Source: an uncultured Lachnospiraceae bacterium
GTDB lineage: Bacteria; Bacillota; Clostridia; Lachnospirales; Lachnospiraceae
Reading direction: 5' to 3'
DNA: 64,000 nt
Assembly: GCA_947625775.1 (NCBI GenBank)
Contig: CANQPM010000005.1
Span: forward strand, 124,001 to 188,000
How positions within the stretch are numbered: the first letter of the stretch is position 1; the number at the start of each line of letters is the position of its first letter. The position numbers were made by a program, and so were the translations under genes. Shown piece by piece: positions 18,869 through 26,919 of the stretch. A model generated the notes under the pieces. That model made no database searches. It had not been told where the DNA came from and saw nothing but the letters and a program-made list of their open reading frames with translations.

Positions 18869-19678
18869 ATGGAAACAAGAATAAATAAGATAAACATAGC
18901 CCTTGCGCAGACAAACATTGTGTGGGAGAATAAGGGCGAAAATCTGAAAAGGGCGGAGAATTTCATAAAAAAGGCGGCTTTAAACGGCGCGGAGGCGATA
19001 TTTTTCCCTGAAATGAGCTTTACGGGCTTTTCGATGAACACTGGTCTTACGGCGGAAAGCGACGAAAGCACTGTAAACGCCGTGCGCAGGCTCGCCAGGG
19101 AAAATAATATAAGCATAGGCTTCGGCTGGGTAAAGGATTGCGGGGAAAAGGCTGAAAATCATTATACAGTCGCGGATATGGCGGGCGAGGTAATTTCGGA
19201 CTACGCGAAAATACATCCGTTTACATATTCGGGAGAGGACAAAAAATTTAAGGGCGGCGAGCGGATAACCTTTTTCGAGCTTAACGGCATAACCTTTTCG
19301 GGATTTATCTGCTATGACTTGCGTTTCCCAGAGATTTTTCAGGCAGTGTCAGGGAGGGCTGACGTTATAATCCTGCCTGCCAACTGGCCTGCAAAGCGCA
19401 GTGAGCATTGGAAAACGCTTTTGAGGGCGAGGGCTATAGAGAATCAGGTATATATACTTGCGGTTAATTGTGTGGGTTCCATAGGCGGGACAGATTATTC
19501 GGGCGACAGCATGGCGGTAAACCCAAACGGTGATATACTGGCATTAAGCCCGCCGAGGGAGGACATACTGTATTATGAGCTTAAAGATGATGCGGGCGGC
19601 TTTAGGGCTGCCTTTCCGACAAAGGCGGACAGACGCGAGGAGCTTTATAGGGCGCTGGGGAATGATAAATCTATTTAG
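18869..19678 (+). CDS. Nitrilase-superfamily amidohydrolase (omega-amidase/Nit2-like)
   Basis: A 269-residue carbon-nitrogen hydrolase with the full catalytic triad: Glu48 (FFPEMSFTGF), Lys114 (DYAKIHPF) and Cys148 (GFICYDLRFPE). The sequence DLRFPE and the length are typical of omega-amidase/Nit2-type enzymes, which convert omega-amides such as alpha-ketoglutaramate to the acid and ammonia. The exact substrate is inferred. GGAGG is present upstream of ATG 18869. It is probably cytoplasmic. Confidence 0.85.
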   Translation: METRINKINIALAQTNIVWENKGENLKRAENFIKKAALNGAEAIFFPEMSFTGFSMNTGLTAESDESTVNAVRRLARENNISIGFGWVKDCGEKAENHYTVADMAGEVISDYAKIHPFTYSGEDKKFKGGERITFFELNGITFSGFICYDLRFPEIFQAVSGRADVIILPANWPAKRSEHWKTLLRARAIENQVYILAVNCVGSIGGTDYSGDSMAVNPNGDILALSPPREDILYYELKDDAGGFRAAFPTKADRREELYRALGNDKSI

Positions 19679-19746
19679 GCTGAGTTGTCTTTGTGCAGAT
19701 AATGGGCGGGCGAAAAGCAAAAGAAAGGAATAAAGGCGGCAAAGTG

Positions 19747-19822
19747 AGAAGAAAGATAATAAGCGGTAAAAAAGTGGCAAATTAAGAAGAAAGACGACAA
19801 GCGGTAAAAAAGTGGCAAGTAG
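19747..19822 (+). repeat. Two tandem 38-bp purine-rich repeats
   Basis: Positions 19747-19784 and 19785-19822 are near-identical, sharing the core AAGCGGTAAAAAAGTGGCAA. More degenerate GAAGAAAGGC-type copies continue to about 19900, making the 220 nt before the PEGA gene almost entirely purine on the plus strand. Confidence 0.75.
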
Positions 19823-19918
19823 GGAGAAAGGCATAGGCAGGAAGAAAGGCAACAGACGAGAAGAAGGCATCAATAAGGAAGAAGGACAAGTGTAAGGAAG
19901 ATGGGTACAGGAAAACAC

Positions 19919-21409
19919 ATGAGATACATTTATAAGGGCTGTTTTTCGGCTTTAGCGGCGGCGTTTGCGGCACTTGCACTGGCGGGCTGCAGCCTGCAGG
20001 ATATAGCAGACCAGTTAAGCCAAAATCCTGCGGCAGACAGCAGCGCGCAGGAAACACAGCCGCAGCAGGACACAGCCGTAAGGCCGTCAAATATTTACGA
20101 CTCCGAGGATACGGCAGTGGTGGTAAAAAAGGATTACGAGGCTGGCACGATACAGCTCCAGAATATCAGAACCTCGCGCCGTTATACGCTTAACTACAGC
20201 GGCACCACAAGGGTTTACAACCGCCACGGTGATGACATTTCCATGAAGCAGCTCGAGGAGGGAAGCGTCGTGACGGCGCGCTTTTACAGGGAAAATAAGG
20301 CGCTTTCGTATATAAAGGCAATTTCCGACGGCATTTATTACAGCAAGCTTGACAATTACTCAATGGATTTGGAGAAGGGGACATTTTCCACGGGCGGCAA
20401 TATTTACAACATAAGCGGTCACATTGTCGTTATCTCGGACGGCAGGGAGGCTGACCTTATGGACGTGAACAAGGTGGACGTGCTCAGCGTGTGGGGCTAT
20501 GACAATATGATTTACGGCATAAACGTAGAGCGGGGGCACGGGTATCTGCGCCTGCAGAACGAGACGTATTTTGTTGACGGCTGGGTTGAGGTCGGCGACA
20601 GGATTATGAGAAAGATTACAAAGGACATGCTGCTTGTCGTGCCCGAGGGGACATTTGACGTCACGGTCAGCAGCAAGGGAAGCTCGGCGACGCAGAGGAT
20701 AACCTTTGCGCGCAATGAGGAGATGGCTTGGGATTTGGGGAGCATCGAGATTACCGTGGTGCAGAAGGGCAGCATTATTTTTGCCATTACTCCTGCCACG
20801 GCTACGGCGGCGGTCACGATAGACGGCAATGCGGTAAACATAGCAAAGCCCGTAGAGCTTGATTACGGTCTGCACCGTATGCGCATAACGGCGGAGGGGT
20901 ATGACACGATATCGCAGTATATAAGGGTGGCTGAGCCTACGGCGAGCATCGACATAGAGCTGCAGAAAAGCGAGGAGGAAAGCGTGCAGGAGGAGAGCAG
21001 CAGCGCAGACACAAGCCTTGCGCAGAATGACAATACAACCGCCAGCCCGCCAGGCACCAAGACGCAGACGAATACGGACACGGACGCCAATGACGGCGGG
21101 GAGGAAAGCAGCGAAAGCAAGGAAAGCGATGGTGATGACAATAAAGAAAATGACGACGACGATGATGATGACAACGTAATATCGTCAGACAGCGATTATA
21201 AGGTATATATAGACGCTCCCGATGGCGTGGAGGCGTACCTGAACGGCAACTATATAGGCATAACCCCTGTGAGCTTTGCAAAAACGGCGGGCAATTATGT
21301 AATCACTTTGAGAAAGACAGGCTATCAGACAAGGAGCTACACGCTGCAGATAGACAGTGAGAAAAAAGACGTAAATTACTCATTTACGGAGCTTAGCGAG
21401 CTTGATTAA
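19919..21409 (+). CDS. Lipoprotein with PEGA domains
   Basis: A 496-residue lipoprotein: signal peptide with lipobox LALAGC (Cys24), a Gln/Ser-rich linker, a large beta-rich domain (about 60-270), a PEGA domain (about 285-345, ATAAVTIDGNAVNIAKPVEL), a long Asp/Glu/Ser-rich linker with a run of Asp, and a second PEGA domain at the C-terminus (VYIDAPDGVEAYLNGNYIG). PEGA domains occur in surface proteins and may contact the wall. ATG 19919 is preferred over 19901 because AGGA lies 6 nt upstream and the signal peptide starts there. Confidence 0.8.
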   Translation: MRYIYKGCFSALAAAFAALALAGCSLQDIADQLSQNPAADSSAQETQPQQDTAVRPSNIYDSEDTAVVVKKDYEAGTIQLQNIRTSRRYTLNYSGTTRVYNRHGDDISMKQLEEGSVVTARFYRENKALSYIKAISDGIYYSKLDNYSMDLEKGTFSTGGNIYNISGHIVVISDGREADLMDVNKVDVLSVWGYDNMIYGINVERGHGYLRLQNETYFVDGWVEVGDRIMRKITKDMLLVVPEGTFDVTVSSKGSSATQRITFARNEEMAWDLGSIEITVVQKGSIIFAITPATATAAVTIDGNAVNIAKPVELDYGLHRMRITAEGYDTISQYIRVAEPTASIDIELQKSEEESVQEESSSADTSLAQNDNTTASPPGTKTQTNTDTDANDGGEESSESKESDGDDNKENDDDDDDDNVISSDSDYKVYIDAPDGVEAYLNGNYIGITPVSFAKTAGNYVITLRKTGYQTRSYTLQIDSEKKDVNYSFTELSELD

Positions 21410-21471
21410 TGGCAAAAATGACGAAAATAATAAAATTGTTAATATTTTAAGCAAAAATTACGCATTTTTTC

Positions 21472-21500
21472 TTGACAAACCACAGTGTTTTGCTTATAAA
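21472..21500 (+). promoter_or_regulatory. Consensus promoter of the HU gene
   Basis: TTGACA (21472-21477) and TATAAA (21495-21500) are 17 bp apart. The HU gene starts 68 nt downstream of the -10 box. Confidence 0.85.
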
Positions 21501-21567
21501 TAGATATAGGCGTGTGCTAAACACACTGATTATAACTATTTCAACGAAACAAGAGGAGGAGTTCACA

Positions 21568-21843
21568 ATGAACAAAACAGAATTAGTTGCAGCTATCGCA
21601 GAGCAGGCTGACTTGACAAAGAAGGACGCAGAGAAGGCTTTAACAGCATTTACAGAGGTTGTAACAAGAGAATTGAAGAAGGGCGAGAAGATCCAGTTAG
21701 TTGGCTTCGGTACATTTGAGGTTGTAGAGAGAGCTGCCAGAGAGGGCAGAAATCCCCAGACAGGCAAGGCAATGCACATCAATGCATCAAAGGCTCCTAA
21801 GTTCAAGCCTGGCAAGGCTTTAAAGGACGAGGTAGACAAATAA
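21568..21843 (+). CDS. hup: HU-family DNA-binding protein
   Basis: A 91-residue nucleoid protein of the HU type: [24 protein letters not shown]-like start, then [20 protein letters not shown] with the conserved arm proline and a basic C-terminus [15 protein letters not shown]. The start is ATG 21568 with GAGGAGGAG upstream. Codon use is strongly biased (ACA, GCA, AAG), unlike its neighbours, as expected for an abundant protein. It has its own consensus promoter and its own terminator, so it is a single-gene unit at the head of the conserved block. Confidence 0.96.
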   Translation: MNKTELVAAIAEQADLTKKDAEKALTAFTEVVTRELKKGEKIQLVGFGTFEVVERAAREGRNPQTGKAMHINASKAPKFKPGKALKDEVDK

Positions 21844-21859
21844 TTAATCGTGCCTGAAC

Positions 21860-21894
21860 AAGAACAACTGATGTATGTCAGTTGTTCTTTTTTT
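21860..21894 (+). terminator. Terminator of the HU gene
   Basis: A perfect 12-bp stem (21860-21871 with 21878-21889), 6-nt loop and T-run. Confidence 0.93.
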
Positions 21895-21927
21895 GACGTC
21901 AGGCGCAAAAAGCAGGGAGGAATAAAA

Positions 21928-22167
21928 ATGCGTTTGGACAAATATTTAAAGGTATCAAGGCTTATAAAGCGGCGCACGGTGGCAAACGAGGCGTGCGACG
22001 CGGGCAGGGTGCTCATAAACGACAAGCCTGCCAAGGCGTCTTCAAATGTCAAGGCGGGCGACATACTGACTATCCAATTTGGCAACAAAGACGTCAAGGT
22101 TGAGGTGCTCGACGTGCAGGAGACGGTCAAAAAAGACGAGGCAAAGGAGCTTTTCAGATATTTGTAG
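21928..22167 (+). CDS. rqcP: S4-domain RNA-binding protein RqcP (YabO)
   Basis: A 79-residue protein consisting almost wholly of an S4 domain: MRLDKYLKVSRLIKRRT, then NEACDAGRVLINDKPAKASSN. RqcP works with RqcH to elongate C-terminal alanine tails on stalled 50S subunits. Its position between HU and yabP matches the Bacillus/Clostridium order, which supports RqcP over the Hsp15 paralogue. ATG 21928 follows GGGAGG; upstream in-frame starts lie inside the terminator and are rejected. Confidence 0.9.
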   Translation: MRLDKYLKVSRLIKRRTVANEACDAGRVLINDKPAKASSNVKAGDILTIQFGNKDVKVEVLDVQETVKKDEAKELFRYL

Positions 22168-22242
22168 GCATATATCGGTTCCATTCCCAATATATTTATA
22201 TGAACACAGCAAGCTATGCGTATCGGGAATGGGGGAATTTAT

Positions 22243-22545
22243 ATGGATAATGTTTCAAGCCCGTCAGGGAATATGAATATCGGAAAGCACAGGCTGAGCC
22301 TCGACCAAAGGCGCGAGTGCAAGATCACAGGCGTAGCGGAGGTACATTCCTTTGACGAAAACACAGTCCTGCTCGAGACAGTAGACGGCGTGCTCACAAT
22401 AAAGGGCAGCGGGCTCCACGTAAGCCGCCTTAACCTTGAAAAAGGCGAGGCTGACGTAGACGGCAGGGTGGATTCGCTTTCTTATTCGGAGCGCAGCTCG
22501 CTTGCAAAAAAGGGAGAAGGTCTTTTGACCAGACTGTTTAGCTGA
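22243..22545 (+). CDS. yabP: Spore cortex/forespore protein YabP
   Basis: A 100-residue YabP-family protein: GKHRLSLDQRRECKITGVAEV and then ETVDGVLTIKGSGLHVSRLN are the family core. In Bacillus YabP is needed for late sporulation and is produced in the mother cell. ATG 22243 is chosen because GGGGGAA precedes it. It overlaps yabQ by one base, so both are co-translated. Confidence 0.92.
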   Translation: MDNVSSPSGNMNIGKHRLSLDQRRECKITGVAEVHSFDENTVLLETVDGVLTIKGSGLHVSRLNLEKGEADVDGRVDSLSYSERSSLAKKGEGLLTRLFS

Positions 22546-23096
22546 TGAGCGCGTCGATTATAAAGGAATGGCATTTCTGGCTGGTCTCCATAGCGGCGGG
22601 GGCGGCGATGGCGTTTGTGTATGATTTGCTGCGGCTTTTCAGACGCCTTGTCAGGCATGGCAGGCTTTGGGTTGACGCGGAGGATCTGCTGTTCTGGGCG
22701 GCGTGTTTTTTTGCAAGCTTTACGCTTTTGTACTATGGAAACAACGGTGTTATCCGTTTTGCGGCTGTTTTCGGCGCGGACATAGGCATGCTTTTCTATG
22801 AGCTGACGCTTGGGAGGATTTTTGTAAAATACAGCGCGCTGTTTATAAACAGGCTTTTTGCGCCCATAATCGGATTTATCAAAAAAATCGTGAAAAAAAT
22901 AAGCTTATTTGCGCGAATAAGGTTGACTAAGCTGAAAAACCGACTTAAAATTATATGTAAATCCATTTTAAAGAAAAAAGAGAAAGACAGGGAGGGGGAG
23001 AACGCAAATGCCGAAGACGTCAAAAGCATCAAAAAAGAGAGGAAAAAAGCCAAACGCCAGAAGAAAGACGCCCGAGTTTCTCCGCGCCCGAAATGA
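22545..23096 (+). CDS. yabQ: Spore cortex biosynthesis protein YabQ
   Basis: A 183-residue membrane protein with three to four N-terminal helices (about 10-110: AGAAMAFVYDLLRLFRRL, LLFWAACFFASFTLLYY, and so on) and a highly basic C-terminal tail rich in Lys. YabQ is required for cortex formation. It starts one base into the yabP stop. Its last 89 nt overlap the divIC gene in another frame, an unusually long overlap; the lysine-rich tail is what is encoded there. Confidence 0.9.
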   Translation: MSASIIKEWHFWLVSIAAGAAMAFVYDLLRLFRRLVRHGRLWVDAEDLLFWAACFFASFTLLYYGNNGVIRFAAVFGADIGMLFYELTLGRIFVKYSALFINRLFAPIIGFIKKIVKKISLFARIRLTKLKNRLKIICKSILKKKEKDREGENANAEDVKSIKKERKKAKRQKKDARVSPRPK

Positions 23097-23367
23097 AAAC
23101 CGCTTTGGAATGGTGATAGCGACGATAGCGATAATCATTATGGTGGCGGCAGTAGGAATAAACTCCTATTCCCTAAAGGCAAAAGAGGAAAAATACGCCG
23201 CGAGGGAAAGCGAGCTTAAAGAGCAGATTGAGAAGGAGAACGCGCGCACAGACGAGCTGAAGGAACTTGAAACATACACAAAGACAAAGAAGTACGCCGA
23301 GGAGATAGCAAAGGATAAGCTCGGGCTGGTGTACGACAATGAGATAATATTTAAGGAAACGGACTAA
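23008..23367 (+). CDS. divIC: Septum formation initiator DivIC/FtsB family
   Basis: A 119-residue bitopic protein: basic cytoplasmic N-terminus (KKRGKKPNARRK), one membrane helix (about 35-55) and an external coiled coil (KAKEEKYAARESELKEQIEK) ending in the conserved LGLVYDNEIIF. DivIC joins FtsL and DivIB in the division complex. GGGAGGGGGAGAA lies 5-15 nt before ATG 23008, so the start inside yabQ is well supported. It closes the yabPQ-divIC unit. Confidence 0.9.
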   Translation: MPKTSKASKKRGKKPNARRKTPEFLRARNENRFGMVIATIAIIIMVAAVGINSYSLKAKEEKYAARESELKEQIEKENARTDELKELETYTKTKKYAEEIAKDKLGLVYDNEIIFKETD

Positions 23368-23389
23368 TGTGAGAAGAAATTCTAATTTT

Positions 23390-23439
23390 ACTGCATCTGA
23401 TTTACTTTGGGCGCTGAAGGTAGATGAGATGCAGTTTTT
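23390..23439 (+). terminator. Probable terminator after divIC
   Basis: ACTGCATCT (23390-23398) pairs with AGATGCAGT (23427-23435), followed by TTTTG. The loop of 28 nt is long, which lowers confidence. Confidence 0.5.
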
Positions 23440-23481
23440 GTCAATAAAAAAGGCTTAAAAAGCTGAAAACACTTCTTGAAT

Positions 23482-23514
23482 TTGACAAAAAAATATGGCG
23501 TCTCCCTTTATACT
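23482..23514 (+). promoter_or_regulatory. Spo0A-type sigma-A promoter of spoIIE (21-bp spacing, 0A box)
   Basis: TTGACA at 23482-23487 and TATACT at 23509-23514 are 21 bp apart, too far for ordinary sigma-A use. The -35 box is embedded in TTTGACAAAA, whose complement TTTTGTCAAA contains the Spo0A box pattern TGTCRAA. In Bacillus subtilis the Spo0A-activated promoters of spoIIE and spoIIG have the same design (21-22 bp spacing, 0A box over the -35). Transcription would begin near 23521. Confidence 0.75.
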
Positions 23515-23558
23515 AATATAATCATAGATACATCACGGCATGGAAGGGAGATTTTTTT

Positions 23559-24746
23559 ATGTTAAAGGTAAAGGAAAATAATAAAATAGATAATTATCTG
23601 TTCACAGGCTACAGCAAAAAAAAGCTGTACTGTCTTTCAAAGACGTATGAGGAGCTTGCAAGGCTGTACCGCGGCATGACGCAGGAGGAGGGCTTTGCAG
23701 GCAGCAGGAACGACATATTGCGCCAGTACCAGCTTTATCAGGCAAATCAGGTATTTGCCAATCATCTGGAGGAAATATCGGAGGCATTTGCAGACGTGGC
23801 TGACACCGTGATGCACGTCAATGTCCCCGCGGCTCATAAGCGCAGGGCGCTCGTGCAGTTCCTCAAAAAAAAGGGGATAGTCGTGCGCGGGATTATATTC
23901 CTTGAGGGCGGCGGTTCGGCGGACAGGATAAGCATAGAGGCAAGGCTTGGCGGCAGGCGCATGATGAGCGCGTTGGAGCTTGGCGGGCTTTTGTCGGATT
24001 TTTTTGGAAGGCGGCTAATCCCGTCTTATGAGAGCGCGCAGTGCCTTGTCAGGGGCTATGAAACCTTTATATTTGAGGACGAGCCACGATACGCCCTGAT
24101 GAGCGCCGTCTCAAGGGCGGTGAAGGAGGGCGAAAAAATTTCAGGTGACAATTTTTCGCTGGAGGAATATAATCAAAATCAGACGACGCTTATGATATCT
24201 GACGGAATGGGCAGCGGCGAGCAGGCGCACAAGGACAGCCAGGCGGTTATTGAGCTTATGGAGAAGCTCCTTGAGGCAGGCTTTAATAAAGAAAAGGCGT
24301 TTACAATGGCAAACAGCGCGTTGGCGTCACAGGCGCAGTGCGGCAGCCTCACCACGCTTGATTTATGCTCTGTAAATCTGCTGACAGGCGAGGCGGAGTT
24401 TTTAAAGGCGGGGGCGGCGCCAAGCTATATAAAGCGGGGAGCGCGCGCGGAGGAGATAGCCTCGGACACCCTGCCGCTTGGCAGCATAGCGGAGCTTTGC
24501 CCTATGCTGCAGTCAGCGCGTCTTGAGCATGGGGACATGCTTGTGATGGTTTCAGACGGCATAGCGGATGCCTTTGGCGATACGCCTTCGGAGAGCCTCG
24601 CGCAGGCGATAGCGGGCAGCAGCACGCTCAATCCGAAGGGGCTTTCGGATTATCTGCTCAGATACGCGATAAACCGCCAAGGGGGGCATATCACTGACGA
24701 TATGACGGTGCTGGTATGCTCAGTAATAAAAAGCGCATACAGGTAG
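23559..24746 (+). CDS. spoIIE: SpoIIE-like PP2C phosphatase without membrane domain
   Basis: A 395-residue Ser/Thr phosphatase of the SpoIIE/PPM type. Metal-binding motifs are present: MISDGMGSGEQA, VSDGIADAF and DDMTVLVCSV. In sporulation SpoIIE dephosphorylates SpoIIAA-P and so releases sigma-F in the forespore. Bacillus SpoIIE has about 820 residues with ten N-terminal membrane helices; this one has only about 190 soluble residues before the catalytic domain and no membrane helix. It is placed between divIC and tilS, as spoIIE normally is, and has a Spo0A-style promoter, so it is likely the functional orthologue. Confidence 0.85.
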   Translation: MLKVKENNKIDNYLFTGYSKKKLYCLSKTYEELARLYRGMTQEEGFAGSRNDILRQYQLYQANQVFANHLEEISEAFADVADTVMHVNVPAAHKRRALVQFLKKKGIVVRGIIFLEGGGSADRISIEARLGGRRMMSALELGGLLSDFFGRRLIPSYESAQCLVRGYETFIFEDEPRYALMSAVSRAVKEGEKISGDNFSLEEYNQNQTTLMISDGMGSGEQAHKDSQAVIELMEKLLEAGFNKEKAFTMANSALASQAQCGSLTTLDLCSVNLLTGEAEFLKAGAAPSYIKRGARAEEIASDTLPLGSIAELCPMLQSARLEHGDMLVMVSDGIADAFGDTPSESLAQAIAGSSTLNPKGLSDYLLRYAINRQGGHITDDMTVLVCSVIKSAYR

Positions 24747-24811
24747 CTGCAAAATGCCGCATGAGTATTCTGCAGCGACAAAAAGCGCATATTGGGAAAG
24801 GACAGACGCAA

Positions 24812-26311
24812 ATGATAAACAAGGTGTTGGATTTTGCTGTGCAGCACCATATGTTTGAGAAAAACGATTATGTAGTGGCAGGGGTATCCGGGGGCGCGGA
24901 TTCAGTCTGCCTTCTTTTCGTGCTGCTGGAGCTGAAAAAAATATATGATTTGGAGATTAATGTCGTTCACGTAAACCACCTTATCAGGCAGGAGGCGGGC
25001 GAAGATGCGGAATATGTGCGAAAGCTCTGCGGGCAGTACGGGCTTGCCTTTACGCTGGTGGAGCGCGACGTGGAAGGAATAGCGGAAAAGCAACGCATTT
25101 CCACGGAGGAGGCGGGCAGGAACGTAAGATATGAGGCGTTTTATAATGCGCTTGGCAGAAGAAGGGGCAAAATAGCGGTAGCGCACAACAAAAATGACTG
25201 CTGTGAAACCTTTCTGTTTAACCTTTTCAGGGGAAGCTCGCTTAAGGGGCTTTCGGGCATAAGACCAGTGCGCGGTGAAATAGTGCGGCCGCTTATGTGC
25301 CTTGAAAGAACGGAAATAGAGGACTTTTTAAGGGAGCGCAATGTTAAATTCTGCATAGATGCCACAAATTTTGAGGATAATTATACAAGAAATAAAATAC
25401 GCCATCATATACTTAAAACAGCCCAGAGTGAGATAAGCCCTGCCGTGGTGGGCCACATAAGCGACGCGTGCGAAAGGATTGGCGACGCTTATGATTTGAT
25501 AGAGGAGCTTGCGGATAAGGCGTACAGCGAATGCGTGGCTGTGGAGGAGCATAAAGGCGGCACCTGTGGCGTGGGCGCTTGCGGCGGCCGGCTCTGGCAT
25601 ATAAATGCGGAGCGTTTTGGCGCGCTCCACGATACGCTCAAAGGATATGTGGCGATGAAAGCGCTTGCGGCAGCCGCAGGCAGCAGAAAGGACATAGGCG
25701 CAGTCCACATAAGGCAGCTTATTGAGCTTTTTGGCAGACAGTGCGGGCGGAGCTTAAGCCTGCCATACGGCATTACGGCAGTGCGGACTTATGAAGGAGT
25801 GACGGTAGGAAAAAAAGAAGCATTTGAAAAAACGGCAGGCGAATACCCGCCGATAGAGATAACAAGACAGCGCCTGGAGGGCTTAAAGGAGGGAGAACGC
25901 CTTTCTTTTGAGTGGGGCGGACAGGGAAAAATTGAATTTTCGCTCATAAATAGAAGTAATTTGCAAAATATTGAACAAAAAAAGTATACTAAATGGTTTG
26001 ATTATGGTAAAATAAAAGATAATATTGTCGTAAGGACACGAAAAACGGGTGACTTTATAACAATAAACCAGTCAAACCAGCACAAAACCTTGAAATCGTA
26101 TTTTGCAGATGAAAAGACGGCGGCGCGTGAGAGAGACAGCATCTGCCTTATAGCCGAAAACAGCCATATTTTGTGGGTAGTCGGAGGGCGTATCAGCAAT
26201 TACTACAAGGTTTCGGAGGACACAAGGCTTGTCCTTCAGGCTGAGTTTACGCAGTATGATACCAAGGAAGCGCAGGCAAAACCCGCGTTTCCACAACAAT
26301 CAAGGTATTAG
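24812..26311 (+). CDS. tilS: tRNA(Ile)-lysidine synthetase
   Basis: A 499-residue enzyme that converts C34 of the CAU-anticodon tRNA-Ile to lysidine, using lysine and ATP. The PP-loop SGGADS is at 26-31 (GVSGGADSVCLL), and the conserved AHNKNDCCETFLFNLFRGSSLKGLSG region and the C-terminal TilS domains (TRKTGDFITI, WVVGGRIS) follow. ATG 24812 is preferred over starts inside spoIIE because the PP-loop is then at the usual distance and AAAGGA precedes it. It is an essential gene. Confidence 0.94.
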   Translation: MINKVLDFAVQHHMFEKNDYVVAGVSGGADSVCLLFVLLELKKIYDLEINVVHVNHLIRQEAGEDAEYVRKLCGQYGLAFTLVERDVEGIAEKQRISTEEAGRNVRYEAFYNALGRRRGKIAVAHNKNDCCETFLFNLFRGSSLKGLSGIRPVRGEIVRPLMCLERTEIEDFLRERNVKFCIDATNFEDNYTRNKIRHHILKTAQSEISPAVVGHISDACERIGDAYDLIEELADKAYSECVAVEEHKGGTCGVGACGGRLWHINAERFGALHDTLKGYVAMKALAAAAGSRKDIGAVHIRQLIELFGRQCGRSLSLPYGITAVRTYEGVTVGKKEAFEKTAGEYPPIEITRQRLEGLKEGERLSFEWGGQGKIEFSLINRSNLQNIEQKKYTKWFDYGKIKDNIVVRTRKTGDFITINQSNQHKTLKSYFADEKTAARERDSICLIAENSHILWVVGGRISNYYKVSEDTRLVLQAEFTQYDTKEAQAKPAFPQQSRY

Positions 26312-26344
26312 GAGGCGCGTAAGCCTTTAATGCTTTCTTGTTTA

Positions 26345-26360
26345 GCCGTCTGCAGGCGGC
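26345..26360 (+). promoter_or_regulatory. Short RBS-proximal hairpin before hpt
   Basis: GCCGTC-TGCA-GGCGGC forms a 6-bp stem just 5 nt before the GGAG of hpt. The sequence from the stem to the start codon is almost the same as before cca. Confidence 0.45.
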
Positions 26361-26375
26361 GGAATGGAGATTTAC

Positions 26376-26900
26376 ATGGCTGAGAAAATTAGAGTGTTAC
26401 TTTCGGAAAAAGAGGTGGATGCCAGAATAAGCGCCATAGGTGAGCAGATAAGCCGCGACTATGCGGGGCGCCAGGTGCATCTGGTGTGCGTGCTTAAAGG
26501 CGGCAGCTTTTTTATGTGCGAGCTCGCAAAACGCATAACAGTGCCCGTGTCGATTGATTTTATGTCAGTGTCAAGCTACGGCGGCGCGACAAAGTCAAGC
26601 GGCGTGGTAAAGATAGTGAAGGACTTAGACGAGCCGCTCAAGGATAAAGATGTTATCGTGGTGGAGGACATAGTCGATTCGGGCAGGACGCTCAGCTATC
26701 TTTTGGAGCTTCTGCAGCAGAGAGGCCCAAGAAGCCTTGCCCTCTGTACGCTGCTTGACAAGCCCGACAGGCGCGTGATAGACGTGAATGTCGATTACAC
26801 AGGCTTTGAGATACCCGATAAGTTTGTGGTGGGCTACGGCTTGGATTACAACCAAAGATACAGAAACCTTCCCTATATAGGGGTGGTCGAAATAGATTAA
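26376..26900 (+). CDS. hpt: Hypoxanthine phosphoribosyltransferase
   Basis: A 174-residue purine salvage enzyme transferring the phosphoribosyl group of PRPP to hypoxanthine or guanine. The PRPP motif is VIVVEDIVDSGRTL; the flexible-loop and base-recognition parts are SYGGATKSSG and KFVVGYGLDYNQRYRNLPYIG. ATG 26376 follows GGAGA by 5 nt; ATG 26364 overlaps that site and is rejected. The tilS-hpt-ftsH order is conserved across Firmicutes. Confidence 0.95.
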   Translation: MAEKIRVLLSEKEVDARISAIGEQISRDYAGRQVHLVCVLKGGSFFMCELAKRITVPVSIDFMSVSSYGGATKSSGVVKIVKDLDEPLKDKDVIVVEDIVDSGRTLSYLLELLQQRGPRSLALCTLLDKPDRRVIDVNVDYTGFEIPDKFVVGYGLDYNQRYRNLPYIGVVEID

Positions 26901-26919
26901 AAGGAATAGGAGAAAGAAA

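Noticed and set aside
19544-19918. Leu/Phe-rich minus-strand frame with apparent membrane helices before the PEGA gene
   Set aside because: It comes from the complement of the purine-rich repeats; no start signal or domain is present.
20863-21174. Ser/Leu-rich minus-strand frame opposite the PEGA gene
   Set aside because: It is the antisense reading of the Asp/Glu/Ser linker, a low-complexity shadow.
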